Shown in pieces: positions 34,216 through 43,501 of a stretch of 64,000 nucleotides of DNA. The notes beneath the pieces are model-generated. The model made no database searches and had not been told where the DNA came from. It was given only the letters and a program-made list of their open reading frames with translations. How positions within the stretch are numbered: the stretch's first letter is position 1; the number at the start of each line of letters is the position of its first letter. The position numbers and the translations under genes are program-made. The stretch comes from an uncultured Clostridia bacterium (GTDB taxonomy: Bacteria > Bacillota > Clostridia > Peptostreptococcales > Anaerovoracaceae), in assembly GCA_945830395.1 (NCBI GenBank), contig CALZYE010000009.1, positions 1 to 64,000 on the forward strand, read 5' to 3'.

Positions 34216-34797
34216 TTATTTTATGTAGTTCTCCAAAAACTTGGGCAAAATGAGCTTGCTGTATTGAGCCAGAGAGTAATCTCCGTTGCAAAGGCACCAA
34301 TCATACATCATTCCCCGTTCGATAAGGGCATAGGCCTTTATCACCTCGTTTACAGACACATCATCTCGCAGTTCTCCGTTTAGCTGCCCTTTTTGCAGGA
34401 TCTCGCGAAGGAGTTTGTAATATGTTCTGTCCTGATCGAGAAGGTGACGATTTCCCTTGGTGATTAATTGGGATGAGAAAAGCCTTGCCAAAAGATCCAC
34501 CGATATTGAATTTTCAATCATCAAGAACAACTGAAAGTTCATGTAGCAAAGTTTTTCCACGGCGGAGCTATCCGGCAAATTTTTCCTAAGCTCTTCATAT
34601 TTCTCATCAAAAAGAAAGGAAAGGGATGACAGGAGAGCATCTTTTCCGTCGAAGTAATGATAAAAAGAGCCTTTGGAGGTTTCCGAAAGTTCTACAATTT
34701 CATCTACAGTCGTATCGTCATATCCCTGTTCATAAAAAAGTTTCCATGCTGCGGAAATTATCTTCCCCTTGGTATTTCTGTTATTCTTTTTCCCCAT
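34216..34797 (-). CDS. TetR-family regulator
   Basis: 193 residues. HTH around 25-45: TTVDEIVELSETSKGSFYHYF. The ligand domain follows. Same strand as putP and 190 bases upstream of it, with the 20-bp palindrome between. It probably regulates putP or itself. Confidence 0.92.
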   Translation of the reverse strand: MGKKNNRNTKGKIISAAWKLFYEQGYDDTTVDEIVELSETSKGSFYHYFDGKDALLSSLSFLFDEKYEELRKNLPDSSAVEKLCYMNFQLFLMIENSISVDLLARLFSSQLITKGNRHLLDQDRTYYKLLREILQKGQLNGELRDDVSVNEVIKAYALIERGMMYDWCLCNGDYSLAQYSKLILPKFLENYIK

Positions 34798-34958
34798 AAC
34801 TGCCTCCTTTCTGTTATAATATATAAAAATCGTAAAATCCTCAGGGTTATGCCCGAGGCGGATTTATAAAGTGAGTGCTTATGTAAAGGATTATACCACA
34901 CAGGCAGTGAACTTCATATATAAATATAATGACAGTAAATTATAACGGGGAGAGAAAA

Positions 34959-35819
34959 ATGGAGAGATTAAATGATAAATGGACTGTAGTTTTGATAGTG
35001 GTTCTGTTAGTCGTGTTTACCGCATCTATAGGCGTGGCAGGATATACATTCATCTATAAGGATGTGATGAAAAATTTAAATGCTGCCGAGCTTGCGAAAA
35101 AGCAGGTGAAGGAATCCCGGCCTAAGATCGTCAAAAAACATAAAAAGAAAAAAACCGTAAAAACCGGCGCTGTTAAAAAAGAATATAGAAACATTCTTGA
35201 AGCCAATGCTTCCGGAATAAAGGGATACACATGGCAGCAGAAAAGCGGCGGAGTAAAAAATGTTTCTATTGTGGATATAAACGGAGATGGTACCAAAGAA
35301 CTGTTCTTTATGAGCAGAGATTCCGGAGGCGAAGGAAATGCACATTTGAATATATATACCGTATCAAATGGCAGAGCGCAGAAATTGAGCTACAGTATGA
35401 GCAATATAGACAGGGCGGGGAAAGTAACATCCGACGGAAGCGGCCTAAGCGATTTTAATGCAGCTTCAGGAGTGAGATATATTGTATATCTGAACAAAAA
35501 CAGCGGCAACCTGTGCATTTATAAAGTTTTCGGCGACACCTATCAGGACAGCTATGTCGAGGAATACGGGACAGCAAACGGCCTTGTGAGCAGAAAGCAC
35601 CTATTTAACCACTATTCCGATATGGATTCTGCAGATGATTATTACATCAATAAGAAGCGTGTAAGAGCAGCGGAGGGGAGAAGGGCGTTTGCTGAGGCGA
35701 GAAACGGCGTCGGAACGATTATTATGGCATGTGATTCCGCATGGAAAGGAGTATCTGCGGCGGGAAATATGGCTATGAGCTATAGTCAGGCAATGCAAGC
35801 CTTGAGCCGAATGGATTAG
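34959..35819 (+). CDS. Membrane-anchored protein with an EF-hand-like metal loop
   Basis: About 286 residues from ATG 34959 behind GGGGAG. An N-terminal helix (WTVVLIVVLLVVFTASIGVAGY), a Lys-rich stretch, then a possible beta-propeller-like domain starting VSIVDINGDGTKELFFMSR, where DxNxDG is a Ca-binding pattern. Function unknown; similar domains read as FG-GAP-like in other proteins. Nothing co-transcribed. Confidence 0.65.
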   Translation: MERLNDKWTVVLIVVLLVVFTASIGVAGYTFIYKDVMKNLNAAELAKKQVKESRPKIVKKHKKKKTVKTGAVKKEYRNILEANASGIKGYTWQQKSGGVKNVSIVDINGDGTKELFFMSRDSGGEGNAHLNIYTVSNGRAQKLSYSMSNIDRAGKVTSDGSGLSDFNAASGVRYIVYLNKNSGNLCIYKVFGDTYQDSYVEEYGTANGLVSRKHLFNHYSDMDSADDYYINKKRVRAAEGRRAFAEARNGVGTIIMACDSAWKGVSAAGNMAMSYSQAMQALSRMD

Positions 35820-35960
35820 GCAAAGAAGGTAACTTCTTACTGAGCATCGGAAATAAAACAGGAGAAGTTTCACAGGTTTTGACAGGGAATAGCGAAGGGA
35901 AATGATAAAGTTGTCTATTCTAAATTGTCAAAAAAAGAGTGGCAAGAAAGCAAATATTGT

Positions 35961-35988
35961 TTGACTTATGTGTGTAGTGTGATAAAAT
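35961..35988 (+). promoter_or_regulatory. Promoter of the YjiH transporter
   Basis: TTGACT at 35961-35966 and TAAAAT at 35983-35988 with a 16-base spacer. Confidence 0.6.
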
Positions 35989-36021
35989 TATGGTGATGAG
36001 TTTAGAAGGGAGAGGACTATT

Positions 36022-37416
36022 ATGGAAAAAAGAAATGGGAAATTGATGGCGGGCTTTGTCATTCCATCTATTGTCGGTATTTTACTATTTATGGTACCGG
36101 TTCAGAAAGCCTTTTTTGGTTTTAAAGGGGAAGGCGCAAATGACTGGACAATTTGCGTTAAAATTTTAGCAGACTTGCTGGGCGGCGCAGTTGGAGGTAT
36201 TCTACCTATTTTATGCGTAATTATTGTAACTATTTCAGCTGTCATGTCTCTTATTGCTTTGGCAAAACCGAAGTTCATAACAGACAATGCAATCTTGAAA
36301 GACACATTCCAAGTTAGTGTCGTATGGGTTATTGTGAAGATCATAGGAGCTGTATTCATCTGGCTGACATACCTGGAAGTTCAGGCAGGAGATGACGGAA
36401 AAGGTATAATTCACATGATTACCGAAGGCGGTGCAGGTGGGTTCATACTTGGAGACCTCTTAACAATGCTTGTTATTATCTTTGCAATTGCAGGGCTGTT
36501 GCTTCCATTGCTGTTGGATTTCGGTCTGCTTGAGTTTGTTGGAGCACTTCTAACCAAGATTATGAGACCTCTGTTTAAGATCCCGGGTCGTGCTGCAGTT
36601 GACTGCTTTACCTCTTGGATTGGCGACGGTACTCTCGGTGTAATGCTTACCTGCAACCAGTACGAAGGCGGATACTATTCAGCGAGAGAAGCTTCAATCA
36701 TCGCTACTACTTTCTCGGCAGTATCTATTACTTTCAGTATTGTAGTTATTGACACCGTTGGACTTTTGGACTACTTCGGAGTTTATTACCTGACAGTTTG
36801 TCTAATCGGTGTGGTAATTGCTGTTATTTCACCGAGAATCCCTCCTCTGTCAATGAAGAAGGATGAGTATTTGGTTGAAGGAAGAGCAATGGCTGAAGAA
36901 ATTCCGTCAGAGTACAACGGTTCTTTTGACTATGGTATCAGCTTGGCGCTTAAAAGAGTTGAAGAACATAAGGGTATCGGTCAGTTCTTTGAAAACGGTT
37001 TCAAAAATGCAATCGGAATGTGGTTCGGTGTATTGCCTTCGGTAATGGCTATAGGTACTTTTGCACTGTTGCTTGCCAATAACACAGAAGTATTTACATG
37101 GTTAGGAAAACCGTTCCTTCCACTTCTTGAAATCTTACAGATTCCGGAAGCGGCAGAAGCTTCTAAGACAATGGTAGTTGGATTCACTGATATGCTGACA
37201 CCTGCAATCATCGGTGCAAGCGTTAAGAGCGAAATGACAAGATTTGTTATTGCGGTAATCGCAGTAACTCAGCTAATCTATTTATCAGAAGTTGGTGGTC
37301 TTATTCTTGGATCAAAACTTCCGGTAAAGTTCTGGGAGCTGTTTGTCATTTTCATCGAAAGAACGCTTATCAGTTTGATTATCGTAAGCCCAATCGCACA
37401 TATAATATTTAGTTAA
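36022..37416 (+). CDS. YjiH-family Gate-domain membrane protein
   Basis: 464 residues, about 10 hydrophobic helices. Two Gate (nucleoside-recognition) blocks: SWIGDGTLGVMLTCNQYEGG and GFTDMLTPAIIGASV. The family is related to the membrane core of spore-maturation and FeoB Gate proteins. Substrate unknown. GAAGGGAG is upstream, and a strong terminator follows. Confidence 0.9.
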   Translation: MEKRNGKLMAGFVIPSIVGILLFMVPVQKAFFGFKGEGANDWTICVKILADLLGGAVGGILPILCVIIVTISAVMSLIALAKPKFITDNAILKDTFQVSVVWVIVKIIGAVFIWLTYLEVQAGDDGKGIIHMITEGGAGGFILGDLLTMLVIIFAIAGLLLPLLLDFGLLEFVGALLTKIMRPLFKIPGRAAVDCFTSWIGDGTLGVMLTCNQYEGGYYSAREASIIATTFSAVSITFSIVVIDTVGLLDYFGVYYLTVCLIGVVIAVISPRIPPLSMKKDEYLVEGRAMAEEIPSEYNGSFDYGISLALKRVEEHKGIGQFFENGFKNAIGMWFGVLPSVMAIGTFALLLANNTEVFTWLGKPFLPLLEILQIPEAAEASKTMVVGFTDMLTPAIIGASVKSEMTRFVIAVIAVTQLIYLSEVGGLILGSKLPVKFWELFVIFIERTLISLIIVSPIAHIIFS

Positions 37417-37450
37417 CCTATAAAAAATAATAGAAAAATAAATTCATCGC

Positions 37451-37476
37451 ACCGGCTGCACATGCAGCCGGTTTTT
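37451..37476 (+). terminator. Terminator after YjiH
   Basis: CCGGCTGCA (37452-37460) pairs with TGCAGCCGG (37463-37471), followed by TTTTTC. Confidence 0.9.
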
Positions 37477-37868
37477 CTGTGTCATAAGCCCCGAGTGATA
37501 AGAAAAATTTGCTGTTTAAGCATTTTGGCTCTGCATCAAATATTCGGGCGCAGCGGCATGCGGTGGCAAAAGTCCGGCATTTATTAATATTTCTTTAGGA
37601 ATATGTTGCTTTTTTGACACACAAAAACATGAAACCTACTAAGAAGCATACAGCTATCTTCACAAAGTACCTGTATAGTAGGTAGTGTAAAAGGGGTAAA
37701 CAAATATAAAACTTTTAAACATTCTTTCTCAATAACAACTCAAAAAATAACCGGAAAAAGCTGTCCTGCACGGGCAGTTTTTTACTTTATATTGTAAAGT
37801 GCCGAAAAGCAACGCATAACTTGCGTTAATGTTAGGTGATAATATATATGTGATAAAAAACCAAAAAA
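37477..37868. other. Intergenic hairpins, no gene
   Basis: A long imperfect stem joins CCTACTA (about 37634) to TAGTAGG (about 37675). A terminator-like CTGTCC/GGGCAG hairpin with a following T-run is at about 37756-37783. The repeat AACATTCTTTCTCA at 37718 matches one at about 15893. Confidence 0.4.
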
Positions 37869-37997
37869 ATAGAAAGCCATCTGAATAAAATAAGTTTTGG
37901 CACAAAAGGTGCATTCGGTTATGCTCTGATAAGCACATCTGATGCAGTTTCTGCTTTACCTGAAATTCCGGGAGCAATTAAGGTTAGAATATTATAA
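37869..37997 (+). pseudogene. serA: C-terminal fragment of D-3-phosphoglycerate dehydrogenase
   Basis: An open frame reads ISFGTKGAFGYALISTSDAV and SALPEIPGAIKVRIL before TAA, matching the end of the SerA ACT domain (IP/EGVIRVR type). The rest of the gene is absent. Next to IS256 left-end remnant at 38023, so an insertion or deletion removed it. Confidence 0.5.
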
Positions 37998-38022
37998 TCT
38001 ATACTATAATTATAAAAAAGTT

Positions 38023-38099
38023 CGAGAAAAGTCTGTAAATTAAAATTACGCTTTCCATGGTAAACTAAAAATATCATAGGGGGCTGTTTTAATGGCAAG
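38023..38099 (+). mobile_element. IS256-type left-end remnant
   Basis: CGAGAAAAGTCTGTAAATTA followed by a CTTTCCATGGTA segment and AGGGGGCTGTTTTAATGGCAA, which aligns with 1724-1800 of the intact IS, including the transposase start region. The element stops within about 10 codons. It is a truncated second copy. Confidence 0.8.
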
Positions 38100-38247
38100 G
38101 CTTTTCGTATCAATTCATTACTTTTTGCACCTTTTTGCAAAATTCTCAAAAAACTAAAAATACCATTGTAAAAAAAAATAAAGTATGTTACATTTAACTT
38201 GATGGATTGTTTAATTCTCTTGAAGATTATTATGAGGAGGTAAGATT

Positions 38248-39468
38248 ATGATTAAGAAAAAAGTTATAGCATTGTTGTTATCGTGTGCTATGGCGTTCGC
38301 ATCAGGAGTATTTGTTTTTGCGACAGAGAATCATAATGAGGATAAAATGGAAGCAGAAAGTACTGCCAATTGCGTTGAAAGTATGGATGATGTGGTTTTA
38401 AAAAAGGGGATTGAAAAGAATACAGAAAAAATTCTACTTAATGCAGTAGATGAAGATGATGTTTATAGAGAACTTGTAGAAACGAAAGATTCGTTTGTAT
38501 CAGGTAGTGATAATGATGTTGAAATTCCACTAAAAGCGAATGATAGTGTTATGTTGCATCAAGAAGATTCTTTAGGAAATGATAGTTCGATAAAAATGAC
38601 ATTACCAGAAGTGATCGAAGGGAAAAAGGGTGTGCCTATTGGTTCAGGAACAATAGTTTATGGCACGAATGAAGATAAGGTAACGGTTGCTGTTCAAGGT
38701 ACAGAACAAATTAAGGATGAGATTAAAGAAGTGGGTGTTCGTTCGTTAATAATGATTAAAGATAGTACAGCGCCTAAAACATATACTTTTGATTTTGAGT
38801 TACCTAAAAAAGCTAGGTTAATGTATGGGTATGAGTGGAATGCAAATGAGTATAAGAACGGTGAAATTGTCGTGGTAGATGAGGATGGTTTTCTTTTATC
38901 TACGATAAAGGCACCATGGGCAAGGGATGCCAAGGGTAAGGACATAGATACGCATTATGAGATTAAAGATAATTCATTAGTACAGATAGTGAAATTTGAT
39001 AAGCAGGCAACTTTTCCGATTGTGGCAGATCCGTGGTATGGTAAAAGCTTTAAAATTAAGAAATTTGGAAAAGTGATGGAAAAAGGATTCACAGGATATC
39101 CTGTAGGACAAGGTAAGTATGGATTTTGCTTTGATAAGAAAGGAGGCCTTATAGGGTATTCAAGAGGGAATGGTAAATCTGTAAGTGCTAGTATAAGCTT
39201 AGGAGCAGGATATGGACCTTATTCATTAAGTGTAACTATAGGCTTTGCAAGTCAAGGTGGTAGCATTGGTGCTGTATATCCGGTGCCTAAGAAGAAGGGT
39301 TGCTATAAACTGAGAATAACAGAATATCACGAAGTACAGAAATACAAAGTTCTACGAAGGTGGAAAGAAGATGGACGGAATGGAAAAACAATTTGGAGGG
39401 AATACTCTAGAAATGCTAAAGTGGGTAAGTATTTAAGAATGTATGGAAAAGTAATAAAAACAAAATAG
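38248..39468 (+). CDS. Exported protein with glycine-rich C-terminal domain (pair 2, protein A)
   Basis: 406 residues. Signal peptide with a cut near FVFATEN. A middle segment of about 230 residues includes EIPLKANDSVMLHQED, VIEGKKGVPIGSG, YTFDFELPKKARL and IVADPWYG; this resembles the N-terminal part of some Gram-positive exported proteins but I cannot name it. The C terminus (GLIGYSRGNGKSVSASISLG, then PKKKGCYKLRITEYHEVQKYK) matches protein A of pair 1 at 470-1231. AGGAGG lies upstream. A small membrane protein gene follows by 21 bases. Confidence 0.75.
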   Translation: MIKKKVIALLLSCAMAFASGVFVFATENHNEDKMEAESTANCVESMDDVVLKKGIEKNTEKILLNAVDEDDVYRELVETKDSFVSGSDNDVEIPLKANDSVMLHQEDSLGNDSSIKMTLPEVIEGKKGVPIGSGTIVYGTNEDKVTVAVQGTEQIKDEIKEVGVRSLIMIKDSTAPKTYTFDFELPKKARLMYGYEWNANEYKNGEIVVVDEDGFLLSTIKAPWARDAKGKDIDTHYEIKDNSLVQIVKFDKQATFPIVADPWYGKSFKIKKFGKVMEKGFTGYPVGQGKYGFCFDKKGGLIGYSRGNGKSVSASISLGAGYGPYSLSVTIGFASQGGSIGAVYPVPKKKGCYKLRITEYHEVQKYKVLRRWKEDGRNGKTIWREYSRNAKVGKYLRMYGKVIKTK

Positions 39469-39489
39469 CTTGAGAAATAGGTGGTGGAT

Positions 39490-39957
39490 ATGATGAAAAA
39501 AATAATGAAAGTCACACTGATAGTTATAGTAGTATTGATTGCAATTGGCGCCCTTGGATATGGCTTTTATGATGCGAATAGGGAGAAATATGCATCGGAG
39601 GACCCTTTAAACGGCACCTATGTTATCACCAAAGATGGAATTGCAGAACCGAAAATAGGGGATTTCATAGTATCAATAAACGTGTATACATCGGACAAAA
39701 AGATGGATGAATGTGCTAAGAAAAGTAAGGTGGATATTACAAAGGGTTGCTGGGCATACTGTTTTGATGAAAATAAAGTCTTCAGAGTAAAGAAAAGCGA
39801 GAAGAAGGCATCTATTTTAGAGAATGAAAAAGAAATCGGTGAAATTAGGTATGAAGGAAGAAACTATTTGATTGTAGATAAGAGAAAGTACTTCATAAAG
39901 TGGAGAGGTAAGGAATTTACCTTGCGCAAGACTTCGCAAGGGTTCTTTTTTCCATAA
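39490..39957 (+). CDS. Small membrane-anchored protein (pair 2, protein B)
   Basis: 155 residues from ATG 39490, behind AGGTGG. One N-terminal helix (VTLIVIVVLIAIGALGYGFY), then an outside domain starting EDPLNGTYVITKDG with two Cys (about 78 and 91) and closing IRYEGRNYLIV and KYFIKWRGKEF. Same layout as the 142-residue protein at 1248-1676: helix, 'NGTY', then beta-type strands. Function unknown. Confidence 0.7.
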   Translation: MMKKIMKVTLIVIVVLIAIGALGYGFYDANREKYASEDPLNGTYVITKDGIAEPKIGDFIVSINVYTSDKKMDECAKKSKVDITKGCWAYCFDENKVFRVKKSEKKASILENEKEIGEIRYEGRNYLIVDKRKYFIKWRGKEFTLRKTSQGFFFP

Positions 39958-40071
39958 ATCTATGAGGATGCAAAATTCCTGTAATTTTTGATTGCCGAAG
40001 TTTATAATCAGCTTACAAAATTAAGGAAGTTAAGTTGATTATAGCATTGGAATTTTAATAAAAAATTATAT

Positions 40072-40123
40072 AACCGCAGCCGATTAACTTACTTAATTGC
40101 AGGTTAGTCGGCTGCGGTTTTTT
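40072..40123 (+). terminator. Strong terminator
   Basis: AACCGCAGCCGA (40072-40083) pairs with TCGGCTGCGGTT (40108-40119), extended by TTAAC/GTTAG pairs, then TTTTTT. Confidence 0.9.
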
Positions 40124-40135
40124 GAAAAATACAGT

Positions 40136-40200
40136 GGAAGAAATCTCCCCCCCCATAAACTTTTACTTTATACTCTTAACTCTATAAAAATAGATAATAC
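40136..40200. repeat. Repeated motif upstream of rpmG (copy 1)
   Basis: GAAATCTCC, then a run similar to TTTACTTTATACTCTTAACTC and TATAAAAAT. A 60-base sequence that closely matches it is at 48040-48100, upstream of rpoB. Both lie after terminators and 200-300 bases before ribosomal or RNA-polymerase operons. Confidence 0.55.
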
Positions 40201-40330
40201 CTTACTATAGTTACTGTAAAAATGAATATATAAATAGCGTGTAACATACTATTACAACACAGCTTAATATTCTTTTCAACTTCTTTGTAATTTGCTATTG
40301 ATGTTTATACGCATAACTTGCGTGAAGGTG

Positions 40331-40359
40331 TTGACTTTGACATATATATGTTGTAAACT
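40331..40359 (+). promoter_or_regulatory. Promoter of rpmG-secE-nusG operon
   Basis: TTGACT (40331-40336) and TAAACT (40354-40359) with 17 bases between. Confidence 0.6.
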
Positions 40360-40387
40360 TAATAGGCGACTTTATGAGAAATTATAA

Positions 40388-40408
40388 CAGAGCTGGTAAC
40401 CAGCTCTG
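40388..40408 (+). other. Hairpin in the rpmG leader
   Basis: CAGAGCTGG/CCAGCTCTG perfect 9-bp arms with a 3-base loop, 28 bases before the rpmG ATG. It has few following T residues; it may be an attenuator or protein-binding stem. Confidence 0.5.
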
Positions 40409-40436
40409 AGTTTTAGTTAGAAAACGGAGGTCTAAC

Positions 40437-40586
40437 ATGAGAGTTAAAGTAACATTGGCATGCACGGAGTGCAAGCAGAGAAATTACAATACTGTCAAGA
40501 ACAAGAAGAATGATCCAGACCGTATTGAACTTAAGAAATATTGTCCGTTCTGCAAAAAGCAGACCACTCACAAGGAAACAAAATAA
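40437..40586 (+). CDS. rpmG: 50S ribosomal protein L33
   Basis: 49 residues ([19 protein letters not shown] ... [16 protein letters not shown]). Two CxxC pairs (CTEC, CPFC) make it the zinc-binding form of L33. Too short for ordinary ORF lists. GGAGG precedes the ATG, and secE follows by 12 bases. Confidence 0.97.
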   Translation: MRVKVTLACTECKQRNYNTVKNKKNDPDRIELKKYCPFCKKQTTHKETK

Positions 40587-40598
40587 GGAGAGTTTGTA

Positions 40599-40895
40599 AT
40601 GGCAAAATCCAAACCAAACAAACCGGTTAAAAAAGAACCTTTAAAGGATGCAAGGACCAAGGCTCGCAGAATGGCTATGGCTAACAGCCAGAAGCAGAGC
40701 AAGACATCTTCTCTGGAATACTGGAAAGGTGTTAAGCAGGAAATGGCTAAGGTTGTATGGCCTACAAAGAAAGAATTGGTAACATTTACCGGAGTAGTAA
40801 TCGTTACATGTGCAGCGTTTGCACTTGCTTTTTGGGCTATGGACTCAGCATTCCTTGCAGCTTTAAGAGCTGTTCTTGGAATAACTTTAAGTTAA
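40599..40895 (+). CDS. secE: Preprotein translocase subunit SecE
   Basis: 98 residues: a long Lys-rich N terminus then the conserved EYWKGVKQEMAKVVWPTKKEL and a single membrane helix. Clamps the SecY translocon. AGGAGAG lies upstream. Confidence 0.95.
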   Translation: MAKSKPNKPVKKEPLKDARTKARRMAMANSQKQSKTSSLEYWKGVKQEMAKVVWPTKKELVTFTGVVIVTCAAFALAFWAMDSAFLAALRAVLGITLS

Positions 40896-40911
40896 AAAAG
40901 AAGGTACATAA

Positions 40912-41499
40912 ATGTCTGACATTGAAAACAAAGGCTCGTCAAATGTTTTTTCCCCTCTTGAGGGTGAAGGGATTCGTGGAGACGGAATGGCCCATTGGTA
41001 TGTAGTTCACACATATTCGGGTCATGAAAACAAGGTAAAAGTGAATATAGAAAAGATGGTTGAAAACCGTGGTATGCAAGATTTGATTCTTGACATTATT
41101 GTTCCGACAGAAGATCGTGTCGAAATGAAAGACGGGCAGAGAAAAATCAAGACCAGAAAAATATTCCCGGGTTATGTAATCATTAAGATGATTGTGACTA
41201 ACGAGTCTTGGTACCTGGTTAGAAATACTCAGGGCGTTACGGGATTCGTAGGACATGGCTCAGAGCCGTTCCCACTGACTCCGGAAGAAGTGGCGAGAAT
41301 GGGTATTGAAAAAGTTTATATCGACTTGGATGTTAATGTTGGCGATATGATTAGAGTTATCAACGGACCTTTTGAAAGCTTCATGGGTGAAGTTTTGGAA
41401 ATAAATCCTGAGAAACAAGTTCTTACCGTCAAAGTATCGATGTTCGGTCGAGATACACCTGTTGAACTGGAGTTCAGCCAGGTGGATAAATTAAACTAA
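40912..41499 (+). CDS. nusG: Transcription antitermination factor NusG
   Basis: 195 residues. The conserved N terminus (MAHWYVVHTYSGHENKVK) starts at residue 26; the upstream 25 residues are extra and may be real, with AGAAGGTACATAA before ATG 40912. If they are not, the start is 40987. KOW domain at the C terminus (GDMIRVINGPFESFMGEV). Binds RNA polymerase and links to ribosome or Rho. Confidence 0.95.
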   Translation: MSDIENKGSSNVFSPLEGEGIRGDGMAHWYVVHTYSGHENKVKVNIEKMVENRGMQDLILDIIVPTEDRVEMKDGQRKIKTRKIFPGYVIIKMIVTNESWYLVRNTQGVTGFVGHGSEPFPLTPEEVARMGIEKVYIDLDVNVGDMIRVINGPFESFMGEVLEINPEKQVLTVKVSMFGRDTPVELEFSQVDKLN

Positions 41500-41517
41500 C
41501 GGAAAGGAGGAACGAGA

Positions 41518-41943
41518 ATGGCGAAGAAGGTTGAAGGTTATATCAAACTTCAGATACCTGCAGGCGGAGCAACTCCGGCACCACCGGTTGGACCTGCGCT
41601 GGGTCAGCATGGCGTAAACATTATGGATTTCTGTAAACAGTTTAACGCTAAAACTCAAGACCAGCCGGGTATGGTTATTCCGGTTGTTATTACTGTGTAT
41701 GCGGACAGATCGTTCACATTTATCACTAAGACGCCGCCGGCAGCAGTTCTTTTGAAGAAAGCGGCGGGTCTTGACAAAGCATCCGGAGAACCGAACAAGA
41801 ACAAGGTTGCAACGATTACAACCGCTCAGGTTGAAGAAATTGCAAAGACAAAGATGCCTGACCTTAATGCAGCAAACCTGGAATCTGCAGTTAGCATGGT
41901 TAAAGGTACTGCAAGAAGCATGGGTATCGTTGTAGAAGATTAA
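41518..41943 (+). CDS. rplK: 50S ribosomal protein L11
   Basis: 141 residues, full-length. [33 protein letters not shown] is the hallmark N terminus; the C-terminal RNA-binding domain ends in [17 protein letters not shown] is the ribosome site. Binds the GTPase centre of 23S rRNA. Confidence 0.98.
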   Translation: MAKKVEGYIKLQIPAGGATPAPPVGPALGQHGVNIMDFCKQFNAKTQDQPGMVIPVVITVYADRSFTFITKTPPAAVLLKKAAGLDKASGEPNKNKVATITTAQVEEIAKTKMPDLNAANLESAVSMVKGTARSMGIVVED

Positions 41944-42026
41944 TTTTTGTGGGAGAGGTTTCGGTAATGTGTTTAAAAAATACACTATTTAGCAGCCGAA
42001 CTTCGATAGTACTACGAGGAGGAAAC

Positions 42027-42725
42027 ATGGCTAAAAGAGGAAAAAATTACAGAGCTTCAATGGAGAAGTTCGACAGGTCACAGCTTCATGAAGTTAAAGA
42101 GGCTATGAAACTTGTAACAGAGACATCTAAAGCAAAATTCGATGAGACAATCGAAGTTCACATCAGACTCGGTGTAGACGGAAGACACGCTGACCAGCAG
42201 GTCAGAGGTGCAATGGTATTGCCTCATGGAACAGGTAAAAGCGTAAAGGTTCTGGTATTTGCCAAGGGCGCAAAAGCTGAAGAAGCACAGGCGGCGGGAG
42301 CAGATTATGTAGGCGCTGAAGAAATGGCACAGAAAATCCAGAGCGAGAATTGGTTCGACTTTGATGTAGTTGTAGCAACTCCCGATATGATGGGTGTTGT
42401 CGGCAGACTGGGTAAAGTTCTCGGTCCTAAGGGACTTATGCCGAACCCGAAATCCGGTACAGTTACTATGGATTTAACGAAAGCATTGGCTGACATCAAA
42501 GCCGGTAAAGTTGAGTATCGTCTTGACAAACAGAACATTGTACACACAATTATCGGTAAGAAGTCCTTCGGAGAAGAGAAGCTTGAAGAAAACTTCAAAG
42601 CCCTAATGGATGCTATCATAAAGGCGAAGCCGGCAGCGGCAAAGGGGCAGTACCTTAAGAGTGTGACTGTTACTGCAACAATGGGACCGGGAGTAAAAGT
42701 CAATCCGGCAGTTTTGGTACAGTAA
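42027..42725 (+). CDS. rplA: 50S ribosomal protein L1
   Basis: 232 residues starting [10 protein letters not shown], after GAGGAGG. Typical L1 blocks: [39 protein letters not shown] and PNPKSGTVT. Also a regulator of its operon in many bacteria. Confidence 0.98.
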   Translation: MAKRGKNYRASMEKFDRSQLHEVKEAMKLVTETSKAKFDETIEVHIRLGVDGRHADQQVRGAMVLPHGTGKSVKVLVFAKGAKAEEAQAAGADYVGAEEMAQKIQSENWFDFDVVVATPDMMGVVGRLGKVLGPKGLMPNPKSGTVTMDLTKALADIKAGKVEYRLDKQNIVHTIIGKKSFGEEKLEENFKALMDAIIKAKPAAAKGQYLKSVTVTATMGPGVKVNPAVLVQ

Positions 42726-42739
42726 CTAACTGAATTTGA

Positions 42740-42905
42740 AGTCAAAACCGTAGACAGCGGGTGCGAAAGCTTAATTTCCCGCCGAGGTACAATATAAAGA
42801 ATATTGACCTCGTCTTTAATCTATGATGTATTTAGAATTTAAGGTGAGGTTTTTCCTTATGGAGTACCAAATATTCGTGAACTGATGTACAGTTCCAGAA
42901 AGGAG
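42740..42905 (+). ncRNA. Ribosomal protein L10 leader
   Basis: Between rplA and rplJ, the sequence CGTAGACAGCGGGTGCG and CTTAATTTCCCGCCGAGGTA matches the L10-leader pattern, with GACCTCGTCTT as the closing strand. L10(L12)4 binds such leaders to repress rplJL. A T-rich stretch follows. Confidence 0.85.
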
Positions 42906-42909
42906 AAAT

Positions 42910-43464
42910 ATGTCAGAACAAGTAAAACAGCAGAAACAGATTATCATCGATGAAATCAAAGCTAAGCTTGACGGTGCGCAGTCAGCCGTACTTATCGATT
43001 ACATGGGAACAACGGTTGCAGAAGCGGACATCATGAGAAGAAAGCTTCGCGAGGCAGAAGTTGATTACAGCGTATATAAGAACACTCTGATGAAGAGAGC
43101 GGTTGAAGGAACTGAATTTGAAAAGCTTGCTGAAGTTATGCAGGGTCCAAGCGCTATCGCTATCAGTAAAACCGATGCTACTGCTCCGGCAAGAGTTTTG
43201 AAAGAAGCAATTGATGAATTTAAAAAGATGGAACTTAAGGCAGGCGTCGTTGAAGGAACCTTCTATGACAAAGAAGGAATCGTTCAGATTGCCGATATTC
43301 CATCAAGGGAAGCGCTTATTGCCAAATTCTTGGGAAGCGTTCAATCCCCGGTCGGCAAATTTGTCAGAACACTTGCAGCCATTGCAGACGCAAAGCCTGC
43401 AGATGGTGCAGCGGCACCTGTAGAAGAGGAAGAAGCTACAACAGAGGCTTCCGATGCAGAGTAA
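42910..43464 (+). CDS. rplJ: 50S ribosomal protein L10
   Basis: 184 residues. SAVLIDYMGTTVAEADIMRRKLREAEVDYSVYKNTLMKRAV is the L10 N terminus, and PSREALIAKFLGSVQSPVGK follows; the tail is acidic and Ala-rich. Anchors L7/L12 to the ribosome. AAAGGAG precedes the ATG. Confidence 0.98.
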   Translation: MSEQVKQQKQIIIDEIKAKLDGAQSAVLIDYMGTTVAEADIMRRKLREAEVDYSVYKNTLMKRAVEGTEFEKLAEVMQGPSAIAISKTDATAPARVLKEAIDEFKKMELKAGVVEGTFYDKEGIVQIADIPSREALIAKFLGSVQSPVGKFVRTLAAIADAKPADGAAAPVEEEEATTEASDAE

Positions 43465-43501
43465 TTTTAGAAAAATAATTTCACTAATTTAGGAGGAAAT
43501 C

